Counted from the first letter of the stretch, positions 1-8,507 are shown. The stretch is 64,000 nt of DNA from Prosthecobacter sp. (GCA_021733925.1 JAIPJY010000013.1:1-64000), one strand, 5' to 3'. The notes: generated from the letters alone by a model not told the origin. Translations and numbers: made by a program.

Positions 1-203
1 TTCAGTGGCCGGATCTCTCGCTGCAATAGTGGGGACAGGTTCCATCCTCACTCTCATCAGTGGGTATGGAAATTTGTACAGCGGTTTCTTCGCCGTCAAA
101 TCTCCATGCTTAGTTACTCATTTCATGCGTATGCCCTGTACTGACAGGCGAACTTCACCTTGCCACAGCGGCCCCACGCCCTACGGTAAGCACCTCATTT
201 GCC

Positions 204-1214
204 ATGACTTCCCTGCGCATCAGCCTGTTAGCCCTCCTCTCCGCCTGCTCCAGCGTTCTCGCCCAGCAGTATACCAACAGCATTGCGGCCGTCGTTGATG
301 GCATTCCCATCGCCTCTTCCGAAGTGGAGGAAACCATCAAGGCCCAGGAGCAGGTCATCCAGTTTCAGTTTCGCAATGATCCTGCACGCATCAAAAAGGA
401 AATCGCTCTCCTGCGTCAGGGCGCCATCGAGACGCTGATCGACCGCGAGATTCTGCTGGCTGAGTTCCGCAAAATCGGTGGTGTCATCAAGGCCCAGTAC
501 GTCGATGACGACATCAACGGCATCATTCGGGAGAGCTTCAAGGGCGACCGCGACGCCTTCGTGGATGAACTGACCAAGAGCGGCATGACCGTGAAAAAGT
601 TCCGCGAACTGCGCGAAAAGATGGTCATCATGAATGTCATGCGTGCCCGCAATTCCGGCGAGCATCCCCCGGCCACCCCCCGCGAAGTACAGGACTACTA
701 CGACAAAAACGTGGACAAGTGGCGCGAGGGAGATCAGATCAAAATCTCCACCATCACCATCCCCAAGTTCACCGGCGAACCGGGTTCCACCCCTGAAAAG
801 CAGAGGAAACTCACCCAGGAGCTGCGCACAAAGATTGTTCAGGGAGCCGATTTTGCCGCCGCTGCGAAAACCATGTCACAGGACAGCCATGCGGAAAATG
901 GCGGCTCTTGGGACTGGATGTCCAAAACCGACCTGATGCCCGCCATCGCCGATGCAGCGATGGAACTTAAAACCGGCGGCATCAGCCCGGTTCTCGATCT
1001 CGAGTCCAATTTCATCATTGTCTCCTGCGATGCGAAAAAACTAGGCGTCGCCCCGGATCTCGAAAAGCTCCGCCCTGAAATCGAAAAAATGATCAACCAG
1101 GAAAAATCCAAGGGCAACATCGACAAGTGGATGGAAACCGTGCGCAAGAAGCATGTCATCAAGCGCTACCAAACCTCCAACGCCCCGCCCGCCCCTATCC
1201 CTGCCGCACCATGA
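204..1214 (+). CDS. Periplasmic parvulin-type peptidyl-prolyl isomerase (SurA-like)
   Basis: Predicted outer-membrane-protein chaperone and proline isomerase, 336 residues. The N-terminus is a short signal peptide; it fits cleavage after VLA near residue 20, or a lipobox (LSAC, Cys15). Residues about 24-150 look like the SurA N-domain (AAVVDGIPIASSEVEE, then helices). A single PpiC/rotamase domain follows at about 175-280, with the family's SxDxxxxxGGxxxW pattern seen as SQDSHAENGGSWDW. SurA of enterobacteria has two rotamase domains, so this is a one-domain form. The stop overlaps the start of the next gene by ATGA, implying translational coupling. Family call is firm; the exact client role is inferred. 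Confidence 0.88.
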   Translation: MTSLRISLLALLSACSSVLAQQYTNSIAAVVDGIPIASSEVEETIKAQEQVIQFQFRNDPARIKKEIALLRQGAIETLIDREILLAEFRKIGGVIKAQYVDDDINGIIRESFKGDRDAFVDELTKSGMTVKKFRELREKMVIMNVMRARNSGEHPPATPREVQDYYDKNVDKWREGDQIKISTITIPKFTGEPGSTPEKQRKLTQELRTKIVQGADFAAAAKTMSQDSHAENGGSWDWMSKTDLMPAIADAAMELKTGGISPVLDLESNFIIVSCDAKKLGVAPDLEKLRPEIEKMINQEKSKGNIDKWMETVRKKHVIKRYQTSNAPPAPIPAAP

Positions 1215-1582
1215 TCCAGATCGTTTTCAATGACATCAGCGCCGCCGAGCTCTCCCACCTGCCCACGCAGGTGCAGTTTCATTTGCTGGAAGCACTGAAT
1301 ATCCAGCCCGCCGACATTGAAGAGACAATTCTCGCCAAACGCTACGGCGTGCTCGAACGCGGCGGCAAAAAACTCTACCGCTGCCGTGCCGGCGACCACC
1401 GTATCTATTTCGCCGTTGTCGATGGCAATGTCAGCGTCCACCGCGTGCTGCACAAAAACACCCTCACCGACTTCCTCTTCCGCAGCAACCTGCCCGGTGG
1501 CGGCGAAGACGAAGCCCTGAGCCAGTCCAAAAGCTTCTGGCACCTCATCGACGAAGGTGCCAAGACCCTGAAGGTCGCCTAG
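1211..1582 (+). CDS. ParE/RelE-fold protein, lone (no antitoxin beside it)
   Basis: 123 residues. The start is the ATG in the ATGA overlap with the parvulin stop; longer in-frame starts lie inside the parvulin gene and are not needed. The middle has the RelE/ParE hallmark order: a beta-rich core with KLYRCRAGDHRIYFAV, then VHRVLHKNTLTDF, matching the R-A-G-D-x-R-I-x-Y/F core of the family. No antitoxin is adjacent, and it is fused translationally to a housekeeping chaperone gene. It may therefore be a domesticated toxin-fold RNA or ribosome binder rather than an active toxin. Fold assignment is moderate; function is unknown. Confidence 0.7.
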   Translation: MIQIVFNDISAAELSHLPTQVQFHLLEALNIQPADIEETILAKRYGVLERGGKKLYRCRAGDHRIYFAVVDGNVSVHRVLHKNTLTDFLFRSNLPGGGEDEALSQSKSFWHLIDEGAKTLKVA

Positions 1583-1590
1583 CCCCCCTC

Positions 1591-1679
1591 AATGACAAAT
1601 GCAGAATGACGAATGACGAATGACGATTCGTTCCATCCCCTCTGACCATTCGTCATTCCGCATTCGTCATTCGTCATTT
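1591..1679. repeat. Imperfect inverted repeat of AATGACGAATGACG units
   Basis: The left arm (1591-1626) carries tandem AATGAC(G/A) units. The right arm (1647-1679) carries the complementary CATTCGTCATT units. Together they can fold into a long hairpin filling the whole gap between two genes. A single degenerate copy of the unit (AAATGACGAATGAG) recurs at 12561. It may end transcription of the upstream pair, but no T-run follows. Confidence 0.75.
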
Positions 1680-1683
1680 CCTC

Positions 1684-2850
1684 ATGCTCACTCTCGATGC
1701 CCTCCTGTCCGATGAAGCCCTGCGTCAGCAGGAGTTTCCAGTGATCAAGGACAGCCTGTTCCTCGCCCATGCCGGCGTCACCATCCTGCCCCGCCGTGTC
1801 ACACGCACGATGCAGGAATACCTGGAGCAATGCTGCCTGCGCATGCAGGAGTATCCCGAGGCATGGAAAGCGGTGAACGAAACACGTGTCGTTGCCGCCG
1901 AATTGATCGGTGCCAAAGCCAGCGAGATCGCCCTCATCGGTCCCACCTCGGTCGGCCTCAGCTTGGTGGCCAACGGTCTGCCATGGCAGACCGGTGATGA
2001 AGTCGTCTGCTACCTCGACGACTATCCCGCCAACGTCTACCCCTGGACCGATCTCGAACGCCATGGCGTCGTTTTAAAGCGCCTCCAGCCCACTGCCCCC
2101 GGTGCCATCACCCCTGAGCTCGTCGAGGCGGCGCTCACACCCAAGACCAAACTCGTCGCCCTCGCCTCCTGCCATTTCCTCAGCGGCTACCGCATCGAAA
2201 TCGACCGCATCGGCCGCATGCTGCGCGCGCGCGGCATCCTCTTCTGCCTGGATGCCATCCAAACCGTCGGTGCCTTCGAAACCCGCGTCGATCACGTCGA
2301 TTTCCTCTCCGCCGACTCCCACAAATGGATGCTCGGCCCCATGAGCGCCGGCATCTTTTACGTGCGAGAAGAGCTGCAGGACATGCTGCGCCCCAGCCTC
2401 CTCGGCTCCTGGAACGTCCGCAGCCCCAACTTCATCGCGCAGGAGGAAATCGCCTTCGAGCGCGGCGGTCGTCGCTACGAACCCGGCGCCCTCAACATCT
2501 CCGGCATCCTCGGCATGAAAGCCGGCATCGACTTGATCCAGGAGATCGGCCTCCCCACCATCAGCGCCCAGCTTTTAAAGCTCAAAGCCCGCCTCCATGC
2601 CGGATTGCAGCCGCTAGGATTCACCTTCCTCGGCCCCGATCCCCAAAGCATCAACGCCTCCTGCATCACCACCGTGCGGCACCCCCAGCGCTCGTTGGCC
2701 GACATCTCGGCCCACCTCGCCGCCAGCAACATCACCACCTCCCTGCGCCACAACCGCGCCGGAGAACCCCTGCTGCGCTTCAGCCCTCACTTCTACAACA
2801 CAGAAGCCGAGATGGACCGCGTGGCGCAGGTGATTGGGGAAATGGCCTGA
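1684..2850 (+). CDS. Class V PLP-dependent aminotransferase (cysteine desulfurase / epimerase-like)
   Basis: 388 residues, PLP-dependent fold type I. The Schiff-base lysine is K214 in SADSHKWMLGP, with a PLP-contacting aspartate upstream in ILFCLDAIQTVG, where the usual D-x-x-Q appears as DAIQ. The N-terminal LAHAGVTILP matches the substrate-loop start of SufS, isopenicillin-N epimerase and kynureninase-like members. There is no obvious active-site cysteine loop of SufS type, and no suf/isc genes are nearby, so the substrate cannot be named. It stands alone between a repeat hairpin and an opposing toxin gene. Confidence 0.85.
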   Translation: MLTLDALLSDEALRQQEFPVIKDSLFLAHAGVTILPRRVTRTMQEYLEQCCLRMQEYPEAWKAVNETRVVAAELIGAKASEIALIGPTSVGLSLVANGLPWQTGDEVVCYLDDYPANVYPWTDLERHGVVLKRLQPTAPGAITPELVEAALTPKTKLVALASCHFLSGYRIEIDRIGRMLRARGILFCLDAIQTVGAFETRVDHVDFLSADSHKWMLGPMSAGIFYVREELQDMLRPSLLGSWNVRSPNFIAQEEIAFERGGRRYEPGALNISGILGMKAGIDLIQEIGLPTISAQLLKLKARLHAGLQPLGFTFLGPDPQSINASCITTVRHPQRSLADISAHLAASNITTSLRHNRAGEPLLRFSPHFYNTEAEMDRVAQVIGEMA

Positions 2851-2856
2851 GAAAAC

Positions 2857-3324
2857 TCAGCTCCATCTCTCCCCCACAGAGTTGCAGACGGTTTCCAGGA
2901 GCGCTTGGTCAAACCAGCAGCTGCCTTTCGCGATCATTTCATGAATCAAAGGGCGCACTTCCTTGATCAAATTTTTCTGTCTCGCCATGACCAGAAGACC
3001 AAGAAGACCCGTGACTTTCAAGCCATGCCTGACAGCGAGCCTGCGGCCCAATCGTTCGTCCATCAAAATGGCATCTGGACGCAGTTCTAGAGCCAGCGCA
3101 ATAGCCTCTGTTTCACCCGGATCCAAGCCCGCCTCTGACACGCTCAATGGAATATCTAGCGGCGACAAAATTTCAATCCAAGCAGGCAGTGCGGAATGGG
3201 CGTGCAAAAGCTCTTTTTCGACCGCCTTAGGAATCATCACTCGGTCAAAAATTTGTTTCACCAATGACTCCCGCCCGGCGAGCAAAAGTGCGCTGAGCGG
3301 GGATGTATCACTGATGACCAGCAT
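2857..3324 (-). CDS. PIN-domain toxin, DUF3368/VapC-like
   Basis: 155 residues. PIN-fold ribonuclease signature: N-terminal VISDTSPLSAL (first acidic residue D6), central DPGETEAIALA (second acidic site) and DAILMDERLGRRLA (third). This is the DUF3368 pattern. Such proteins pair with UPF0175 antitoxins, and one lies 7 bp upstream on the same strand, so the two form a cotranscribed toxin-antitoxin unit. Likely a metal-dependent RNase whose target is unknown. It sits directly downstream of pheT and could be read through from it. Confidence 0.82.
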   Translation of the reverse strand: MLVISDTSPLSALLLAGRESLVKQIFDRVMIPKAVEKELLHAHSALPAWIEILSPLDIPLSVSEAGLDPGETEAIALALELRPDAILMDERLGRRLAVRHGLKVTGLLGLLVMARQKNLIKEVRPLIHEMIAKGSCWFDQALLETVCNSVGERWS

Positions 3325-3331
3325 ATCCCAG

Positions 3332-3574
3332 TCAGCCGTTTAAAGTCGCGATAGTCTTGAGATCTTCAGCAAAATCCGCTTCATCGTAGTGCAATGAAAT
3401 GCGTCTTCGCGCCAGTTCACCCATCATTTCAGTTTGAGAGATGCCCGCGATGGCGGCGGCCTGCCCCAGAGTTACTTCTTCCGCAGCAAAAGCCCCCACT
3501 GCCAGATGCAGCTTTGCCTTTTGCGGCTGCATATTCTGTTCCAGAAATGCCGGCAGCGGGAAAGTCAGTGTCAT
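3332..3574 (-). CDS. UPF0175-family antitoxin
   Basis: 80 residues from the ATG chosen here (MTLTFPLPAFL); a GTG start at 3598 would add eight unconvincing residues and overlap a repeat array. The C-terminal two thirds contain the UPF0175 pattern: KAKLHLAVGAFAAEEVTLGQAA, an AGISQTEMMGELARRRI helix pair resembling a ribbon/helix DNA-binding element, and HYDEADFAEDL at the end. Its partner toxin follows at 7 bp. The gene starts 37 bp after the pheT stop. Confidence 0.8.
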   Translation of the reverse strand: MTLTFPLPAFLEQNMQPQKAKLHLAVGAFAAEEVTLGQAAAIAGISQTEMMGELARRRISLHYDEADFAEDLKTIATLNG

Positions 3575-3576
3575 GA

Positions 3577-3599
3577 TGACACCATGACACCTTGACACC
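3577..3599. promoter_or_regulatory. Triple 8-bp direct repeat TGACACC(A/T) before the antitoxin start
   Basis: Three copies of TGACACC start at 3577, 3585 and 3593, exactly one every 8 bp, between the pheT stop and the antitoxin ATG. A perfect period here suggests a binding site for the antitoxin, which usually represses its own promoter. Slippage-generated microrepeat is the plain alternative. Confidence 0.5.
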
Positions 3600-3611
3600 A
3601 GATTTCAATCT

Positions 3612-6005
3612 TTACCTCCGCACCGTCGCAGGCAAGGTCTTCTCCAGCGCCGTGAGGATGGCCGTATGTGCGGCATCGACTTCAGCAGTTTCGAGGGTCT
3701 TGTCAGCGGAACGATAGGTGAGCGTCCATGCAATGGATTTGCGATCTTTCGCGATCTTCGCCCCCGACGGATCAGCGAACACATCGAAGACCTCGGCTCC
3801 CACAAACAATGGATGCTTCTGGGTGGCAAAAAAGGCGGCCACCTTCGCGTGCGGAAGATCGGCGGGGACTTCCATCGCGACATCGCGTGTCATGCCCGGG
3901 AAGCGCGGAAGCTCTTCGAACTTCGTCGGCCCAGTGTTGCCCTGGCGCAGAGCGCTGATGAGCAACTCGGCGACATACACAGGATGTCGTGCATTGATTT
4001 CACGCGCACGCGCAGGGTGCAATTGCGCAATCCAGCCGAGGATTCGGTTCCCAGCGCGGAGCTCGCTGGTCAGTAGGTAGTTGTCGCTGTTTTCCTTCGC
4101 AGGACGGACTTCGAGCGGCGTGCGTGTGAGGTTTTGAATCTGCCCGACAAGTTCATGGATGTCCGCAGGCTGCGGTTCACGGCCATGCCAGCTCGTTGGC
4201 GACACCGGGCCGCTGAGAAGCACTGCGAGGCGTTCCTCTTCACGGCTGCCGCCCTTCGGCAGCGTGAGGAAAACACGACCGAGTTCGAAGAAACGCAGTC
4301 GATGCAAACCCTGCCGGATGTTGAGCGCCGCAGTGGCAATGAGGCCCGGAACAATGCTAGGACGCAACGTCGTATGATCTTCGCTGAGCGGGTTTTTTAC
4401 CGCCACACCCTGACCACCACCAAGACTGTCAGCGAGTTGCGCATCTGCAATGAGACGCAGCGTCTGCGCTTCAAAGAAGCCACGGGCGGCCAGGGACTGG
4501 CGCAGGTTCATCGCGAAGTCATACGTGCGATCCGCAGCCTCAACAGGCGAAGCCACAGCAACCTGGCGCGACGGCACGCGGTCCAGGCCTATGACACGAG
4601 CAACCTCCTCAACCAGGTCAACCGAGCGTTGCAGATCGAGACGGTAGCTCGGAATGATCCAGTGGCTCTCGTGCTTGTTGGCTGACTTCTTGGTCAAACC
4701 GAGCTTTTCAAGAATGGCGTGGATTTCATCCCCAGTCATGTCCGGCGTACCGAGGAGTTTGCGCGCACGGTTTTCATCCAGCGTGACTTCACCGACAAGA
4801 GCGGGGGCTGCGCCAGCCACCTGAACGATATCCTCAGCGGTACCACCAGCGATGGTGAGAATAAGCTTCGTGGCCAGTTCAGAACCACCCTGCACCTGCT
4901 GCGGATCAATGCCACGTTCAAAGCGGTAGCTGCTGTCACTGCTCAAACCAAGGCGGCGTGAGGTGCGGCGGATGCCGCTCGGTGCGAAGTAGGCGCTCTC
5001 CAGCAAAACGTTAACAGTGCCTTCCGTAACACCCGTTTCCTCACCACCCATGACACCCGCAATCGCGACCGGGCGCTCGCTGTCAGCAATGACGAGATCA
5101 TCCGTTTGCAATGCGTAGGTCTGGCCATCAAGCGCGAGAAATTTTTCACCCTCGGCCGCCGTGCGAACGACGATGCCACCGCTGAGCTTGTCGAGATCAA
5201 AGCAGTGCAGCGACTGCCCCATCTCCATCATGACATAGTTCGTGATGTCCACGATGCTGTTGATCGGACGCAGGCCGATGCTCTCAAGGCGACGACGCAG
5301 CCACTCCGGACTTGGGCCAACTTTGACGCCCTTGATGATACGCGCGGTGTAAAGCGGGCAGGCCTCTGCGGCCTTGATCACGATTTGCTCTTCACCAGCA
5401 GCCTTCGCTTTCGTGCTCGTGCTGGCATGATGACGTTCGCCTTTAAGCGGCAGGCCGGTGAGGGCAGCCAGTTCGCGGGCAAGCCCAAGATGACTGAGCA
5501 GATCCGAACGATTCGGCGTGATCTCCAAATCAAACAGCACGTCGGCAGGATTAAGCTTGTTGAAGGGCGTGCCGACCGGTGAATCAGCCGCCATGATGAG
5601 CAGACCTCCGGTGTCTTCACCAATACCAAGTTCCTTGCCACTGCACAGCATGCCAAGGGAATCGACCCCGCGCAGCTTGCCTTCCTTGATGGCGAATCCG
5701 CCGGGCAGCACAGCCCCCGGAAGCGCCAGCGGCACCTTGTCCCCTGCTTTGAAATTCTTCGCACCACACACAATCTGACGCAGCGCACCACTGCCGTCAT
5801 CCACCTGACAAACACTGAGTTTGTCAGCATTCGGATGCTGCTCAAAAGACTGAATTTGCGCGACAACAACCTTGTCGGTCGCGACACCACGTTCTTCAAT
5901 GCCTTCGACTTCCACACCAGCAAAAGTGAGAAGATCAGAAAGCTGCGGGACGGTGTAGGAGCTCAGGTCAAGATGAGTGCTGAGCCAGGAGAGGGAAACT
6001 TGCAT
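3612..6005 (-). CDS. pheT: Phenylalanine--tRNA ligase beta subunit
   Basis: 797 residues, full length for bacterial PheT. In order: an N-terminal tRNA-binding (EMAP/OB) domain at about 40-150 with VVAQIQSFEQHPNADKLSVC; the B3/B4 editing domain with RPINSIVDITNYVM; the B5 domain; the catalytic-like core with VDLVEEVARVIGLDRVP; and a C-terminal FDX-ACB anticodon-binding domain (RFPGMTRDVAMEVPADLPH). It forms the alpha2-beta2 enzyme with PheS, encoded upstream on the same strand. Unlike the usual abutting pheST operon, a GxxExxY gene with flanking repeats lies between the two. Confidence 0.97.
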   Translation of the reverse strand: MQVSLSWLSTHLDLSSYTVPQLSDLLTFAGVEVEGIEERGVATDKVVVAQIQSFEQHPNADKLSVCQVDDGSGALRQIVCGAKNFKAGDKVPLALPGAVLPGGFAIKEGKLRGVDSLGMLCSGKELGIGEDTGGLLIMAADSPVGTPFNKLNPADVLFDLEITPNRSDLLSHLGLARELAALTGLPLKGERHHASTSTKAKAAGEEQIVIKAAEACPLYTARIIKGVKVGPSPEWLRRRLESIGLRPINSIVDITNYVMMEMGQSLHCFDLDKLSGGIVVRTAAEGEKFLALDGQTYALQTDDLVIADSERPVAIAGVMGGEETGVTEGTVNVLLESAYFAPSGIRRTSRRLGLSSDSSYRFERGIDPQQVQGGSELATKLILTIAGGTAEDIVQVAGAAPALVGEVTLDENRARKLLGTPDMTGDEIHAILEKLGLTKKSANKHESHWIIPSYRLDLQRSVDLVEEVARVIGLDRVPSRQVAVASPVEAADRTYDFAMNLRQSLAARGFFEAQTLRLIADAQLADSLGGGQGVAVKNPLSEDHTTLRPSIVPGLIATAALNIRQGLHRLRFFELGRVFLTLPKGGSREEERLAVLLSGPVSPTSWHGREPQPADIHELVGQIQNLTRTPLEVRPAKENSDNYLLTSELRAGNRILGWIAQLHPARAREINARHPVYVAELLISALRQGNTGPTKFEELPRFPGMTRDVAMEVPADLPHAKVAAFFATQKHPLFVGAEVFDVFADPSGAKIAKDRKSIAWTLTYRSADKTLETAEVDAAHTAILTALEKTLPATVRR

Positions 6006-6021
6006 GATGCGGAGCGGGGTT

Positions 6022-6060
6022 GGACAGGATTAACAGAATGACAAAATGGATCAGGATTAA
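6022..6060 (+). repeat. GGATTAA-type repeat, left copy flanking the GxxExxY gene
   Basis: Contains GACAGGATTAACA and ends in TCAGGATTAA. It is the inverted partner of 6509-6548: the reverse complement of that segment also begins GACAGGATTAACA and ends TCAGGATTAA. It lies in the 81-bp gap between the GxxExxY stop and the pheT start. Confidence 0.8.
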
Positions 6061-6086
6061 AGCGATGAAATACGGAGCACCGTTCA

Positions 6087-6494
6087 CTAAGCCACGGTCT
6101 GGGGTTGCGATTTGGGACGGTAAGTTCGGAACTTGTGGCGCCACTCAAGACTCTTGGCACCAAGGTTAATGATAAGGCCATCTTCGATGCCGGTAGTAGC
6201 CAAGTAGTTCACCGCTTGGGCTTCGTGAACCTTGCTAATCGCTTCACAGGATTTCAGTTCAATCAGCAGTTTCAGATTACCCGCAGTAATGATGACATCC
6301 GCTTCGAATTTCCCGACCAGCTTGCCTTTGTAGAAGACATTCAACGGCACATTCGACTCAAAGCCAAGGCCAGACTCGGCAAGCTCGATCTCCATTGCAC
6401 GATGATACACCGACTCCAAAAATCCAGCACCCAGCTCACGATGGATCCCCATCGCCATGCCAATCACCCGGTGTGTCAAATCATCGATCGTCAT
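6087..6494 (-). CDS. GxxExxY protein (TIGR04256-like)
   Basis: 135 residues from ATG 6494 (a TTG one codon earlier is possible). The naming motif is seen in GAGFLESVYHRAM (G-F-L-E-S-V-Y). The middle has FEADVIITAGNLKLLIELK, which fits a PD-(D/E)xK nuclease-like core (D, then E-x-K), followed by HEAQAVNYL. The molecular role of the family is not established; it is known to be multiplied in some genomes. Here it is bracketed by inverted GGATTAA repeats and lies in the sense direction inside pheST, so it does not block pheT transcription. Confidence 0.85.
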   Translation of the reverse strand: MTIDDLTHRVIGMAMGIHRELGAGFLESVYHRAMEIELAESGLGFESNVPLNVFYKGKLVGKFEADVIITAGNLKLLIELKSCEAISKVHEAQAVNYLATTGIEDGLIINLGAKSLEWRHKFRTYRPKSQPQTVA

Positions 6495-6508
6495 CAATCG
6501 TCCCTAGG

Positions 6509-6548
6509 TTAATCCTGAAATTCTGAAATCTTGTTAATCCTGTCAAAA
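6509..6548 (-). repeat. GGATTAA-type repeat, right copy flanking the GxxExxY gene
   Basis: Reads TTAATCCTGA...TTAATCCTGTCAAAA on the plus strand, the inverted partner of 6022-6060. It sits between the pheS stop (6558) and the GxxExxY start. The same paired motif recurs without a gene inside at 14753-14916. Confidence 0.8.
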
Positions 6549-6557
6549 ACATCCACC

Positions 6558-7583
6558 TCAGGCCGCAAACTGCTGCAAAAACCGCACATCATTCTCAATG
6601 AGATGCCGAATGTCAGTAATCCCATGCATGATCATCGCCAGACGATCCAGCCCAAGACCAAAGGCAAATCCAGTCGTCGTTTCCGGATCAAACAAAGTAT
6701 CACCACGCGCCTTGTTAATCTCCGCAAAAACAGCGGGATCAACCATCCCACAGCCCGCGATTTCAATCCAACGAGCCTCTTTCCCCTTCGCTTCCAGCTT
6801 CACATCAATCTCAAAGCTCGGCTCCGTGAAAGGAAAGAAGTGCGGACGAAAACGCACCGCCGTACCAGCGCCAAAGATCTCGCGGAAGAAGTATTCCAGC
6901 GTGCCTTTGAGATCACCCAGGCTGACATCCTGATTGACGTACAAACCTTCCAGCTGATTGAAAACGCTGAGGTGCGTGGCGTCAATTTCATCCCGGCGAT
7001 AAGCAGCCCCGGGAGCAATGATGCGGATGGGCAGCGCCTTCGCAGCCTCCATCGTGCGAACCTGTACACTGGAGGTGTGCGTGCGCAGCAACCGGCCATC
7101 AGGAAGGTAGAACGTATCCTTCTCATTGCGCGCAGGATGATCAGACGGCGTGTTCAGCGCATCAAAGCAATGCCACTCCGTTTCAATCTCCGGCCCTTCA
7201 GCCAAAGCGAAGCCCATGCGGCGCAGCGTGCGGATGGCGAGATCACGAATCTGGGTAAGAGGATGCAACGCCCCAACGCCTGCCCCCGGACGGCCCGGCA
7301 ATGTGATGTCGATGCCTTCCACGGCCTTGCCGTCTTGCGCGGCTTGAAGCGCTAGCTTCTTCGTGTCGATGCCTTCGGTGATGGCGGTGCGGACTTCATT
7401 GAGCTTGGCACCCACCTCCTTCTTCTGCTCCACCGGCACGTCCTTCATGCCCTGGCTGAGAGCGGTGACACTGCCTTTTTTGCCCAGGAAGTTAACGCGC
7501 ACAGCTTCGAGTGCGGATTCATCCTGTGCGGCTTCAAGTGCGGCAAGGGCTGCGGTTTTGAGAGAGTCGAGGTCGGAAAGCAT
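6558..7583 (-). CDS. pheS: Phenylalanine--tRNA ligase alpha subunit
   Basis: 341 residues from the ATG at 7583; a GTG four codons upstream is less likely. The N-terminal coiled coil (to about 90) is followed by the class II synthetase catalytic core. Motif 2 is visible around FRPHFFPFTEPSFE and motif 3 as GFAFGLGLDRLAM. THTSSVQVRTM and YRRDEIDATH are PheS-typical. It charges tRNA-Phe together with PheT, encoded downstream beyond the inserted GxxExxY cassette. Confidence 0.97.
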   Translation of the reverse strand: MLSDLDSLKTAALAALEAAQDESALEAVRVNFLGKKGSVTALSQGMKDVPVEQKKEVGAKLNEVRTAITEGIDTKKLALQAAQDGKAVEGIDITLPGRPGAGVGALHPLTQIRDLAIRTLRRMGFALAEGPEIETEWHCFDALNTPSDHPARNEKDTFYLPDGRLLRTHTSSVQVRTMEAAKALPIRIIAPGAAYRRDEIDATHLSVFNQLEGLYVNQDVSLGDLKGTLEYFFREIFGAGTAVRFRPHFFPFTEPSFEIDVKLEAKGKEARWIEIAGCGMVDPAVFAEINKARGDTLFDPETTTGFAFGLGLDRLAMIMHGITDIRHLIENDVRFLQQFAA

Positions 7584-7649
7584 GGAACCGGTCACTTAGC
7601 TGCGAGATGGCCCGCATGCAACCCTTGGAACATGCCACCCTCGTCCCAC

Positions 7650-8507
7650 TCAGGCCCGCAGCAGTTCCGGGCTCCGCAGCGTCAGCTCCGTCACCTCCGG
7701 CGGGGCACCAATACGCAGGGGCACCCCCACGCAGCCGATGCCGCGGTTCACATACACCTGCAGGCCACCCACTTCGTAGCGTCCGGCCAGGTACTTTTTG
7801 CCAAACTTGGCGCGCCGCAGAGACATGGGAGCTTTCCCCCGGAAGACAAGCTGTCCGCCATGCGTGTGCCCGGAAATTTGCAACGCCTTCACACCAGCTT
7901 CAGCAATGGTGTCAGCGGCGTCCGGCTCATGCATCATGAGCACCAGCGGCTGGTGTTGCTTCCAGTCCTGCAGCGTTTTTCTCACGTCCGGCCTGTTCAC
8001 ATACATGGAGTCAAAACCGCCGAGAATCAGTGTGCCAGTGTCCGTGTGGACGCGGCGAATCTCATTGCGCAGTACGGGGATTTTGCGTTCCGTGAGGGCA
8101 CGGATGACCTCGGGGGCACCACTGGCGAAATCATGATTGCCCAGGCTGGCATACACGCCGTAGGGCGCTTCGAGCTGGGACATCAGTTCTGCCAGCAGCG
8201 GAGCCGGGCGCGCCGTGTGGGTCACAAAATCACCCGTCAGAGCCACCATGTCCGGTTTCAGGGAATTGCAGGCCTCCACGCTTTGCAAAATATCCTCCGC
8301 CGTGGTGAAGGGCTCCAGATGCAGATCGCTCAGCTGAGCCAGTCGAAAGCCGTCCATCGCAGGCGGCAGTCCCGGCACCAAGATCTCGACCCGCTCAATC
8401 AAGACCCCAGGTTTGCGCTCACGCGCGAAGGCATTCGAAGTGGAACCGACTGCGGCCAATGCGGTAAGCTGGCGCAGAAGGTGACGGCGAGAATAGGGGG
8501 CGGGCAT
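7650..8507 (-). CDS. Secreted metallophosphoesterase (calcineurin-like)
   Basis: 285 residues. The N-terminus has a twin-arginine motif (SRRHLLRQL) and a hydrophobic stretch, suggesting Tat export of the folded, metal-loaded enzyme. All metallophosphoesterase blocks are present in order: SDLHLE, TGDFVTH, GNHDFASG, MMHEPD and SGHTHGGQ. It resembles the YkuE/YaeI group acting on phosphodiesters or lipid phosphates; the substrate is inferred only. It stands alone, with about 220 bp of upstream sequence before the rplT terminator. Confidence 0.88.
   Translation of the reverse strand: MPAPYSRRHLLRQLTALAAVGSTSNAFARERKPGVLIERVEILVPGLPPAMDGFRLAQLSDLHLEPFTTAEDILQSVEACNSLKPDMVALTGDFVTHTARPAPLLAELMSQLEAPYGVYASLGNHDFASGAPEVIRALTERKIPVLRNEIRRVHTDTGTLILGGFDSMYVNRPDVRKTLQDWKQHQPLVLMMHEPDAADTIAEAGVKALQISGHTHGGQLVFRGKAPMSLRRAKFGKKYLAGRYEVGGLQVYVNRGIGCVGVPLRIGAPPEVTELTLRSPELLRA

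Noticed and set aside
7585-7596. GGAACCGGTCAC shared with the mscL hairpin
   Set aside because: Short chance match; no stem at the pheS site.
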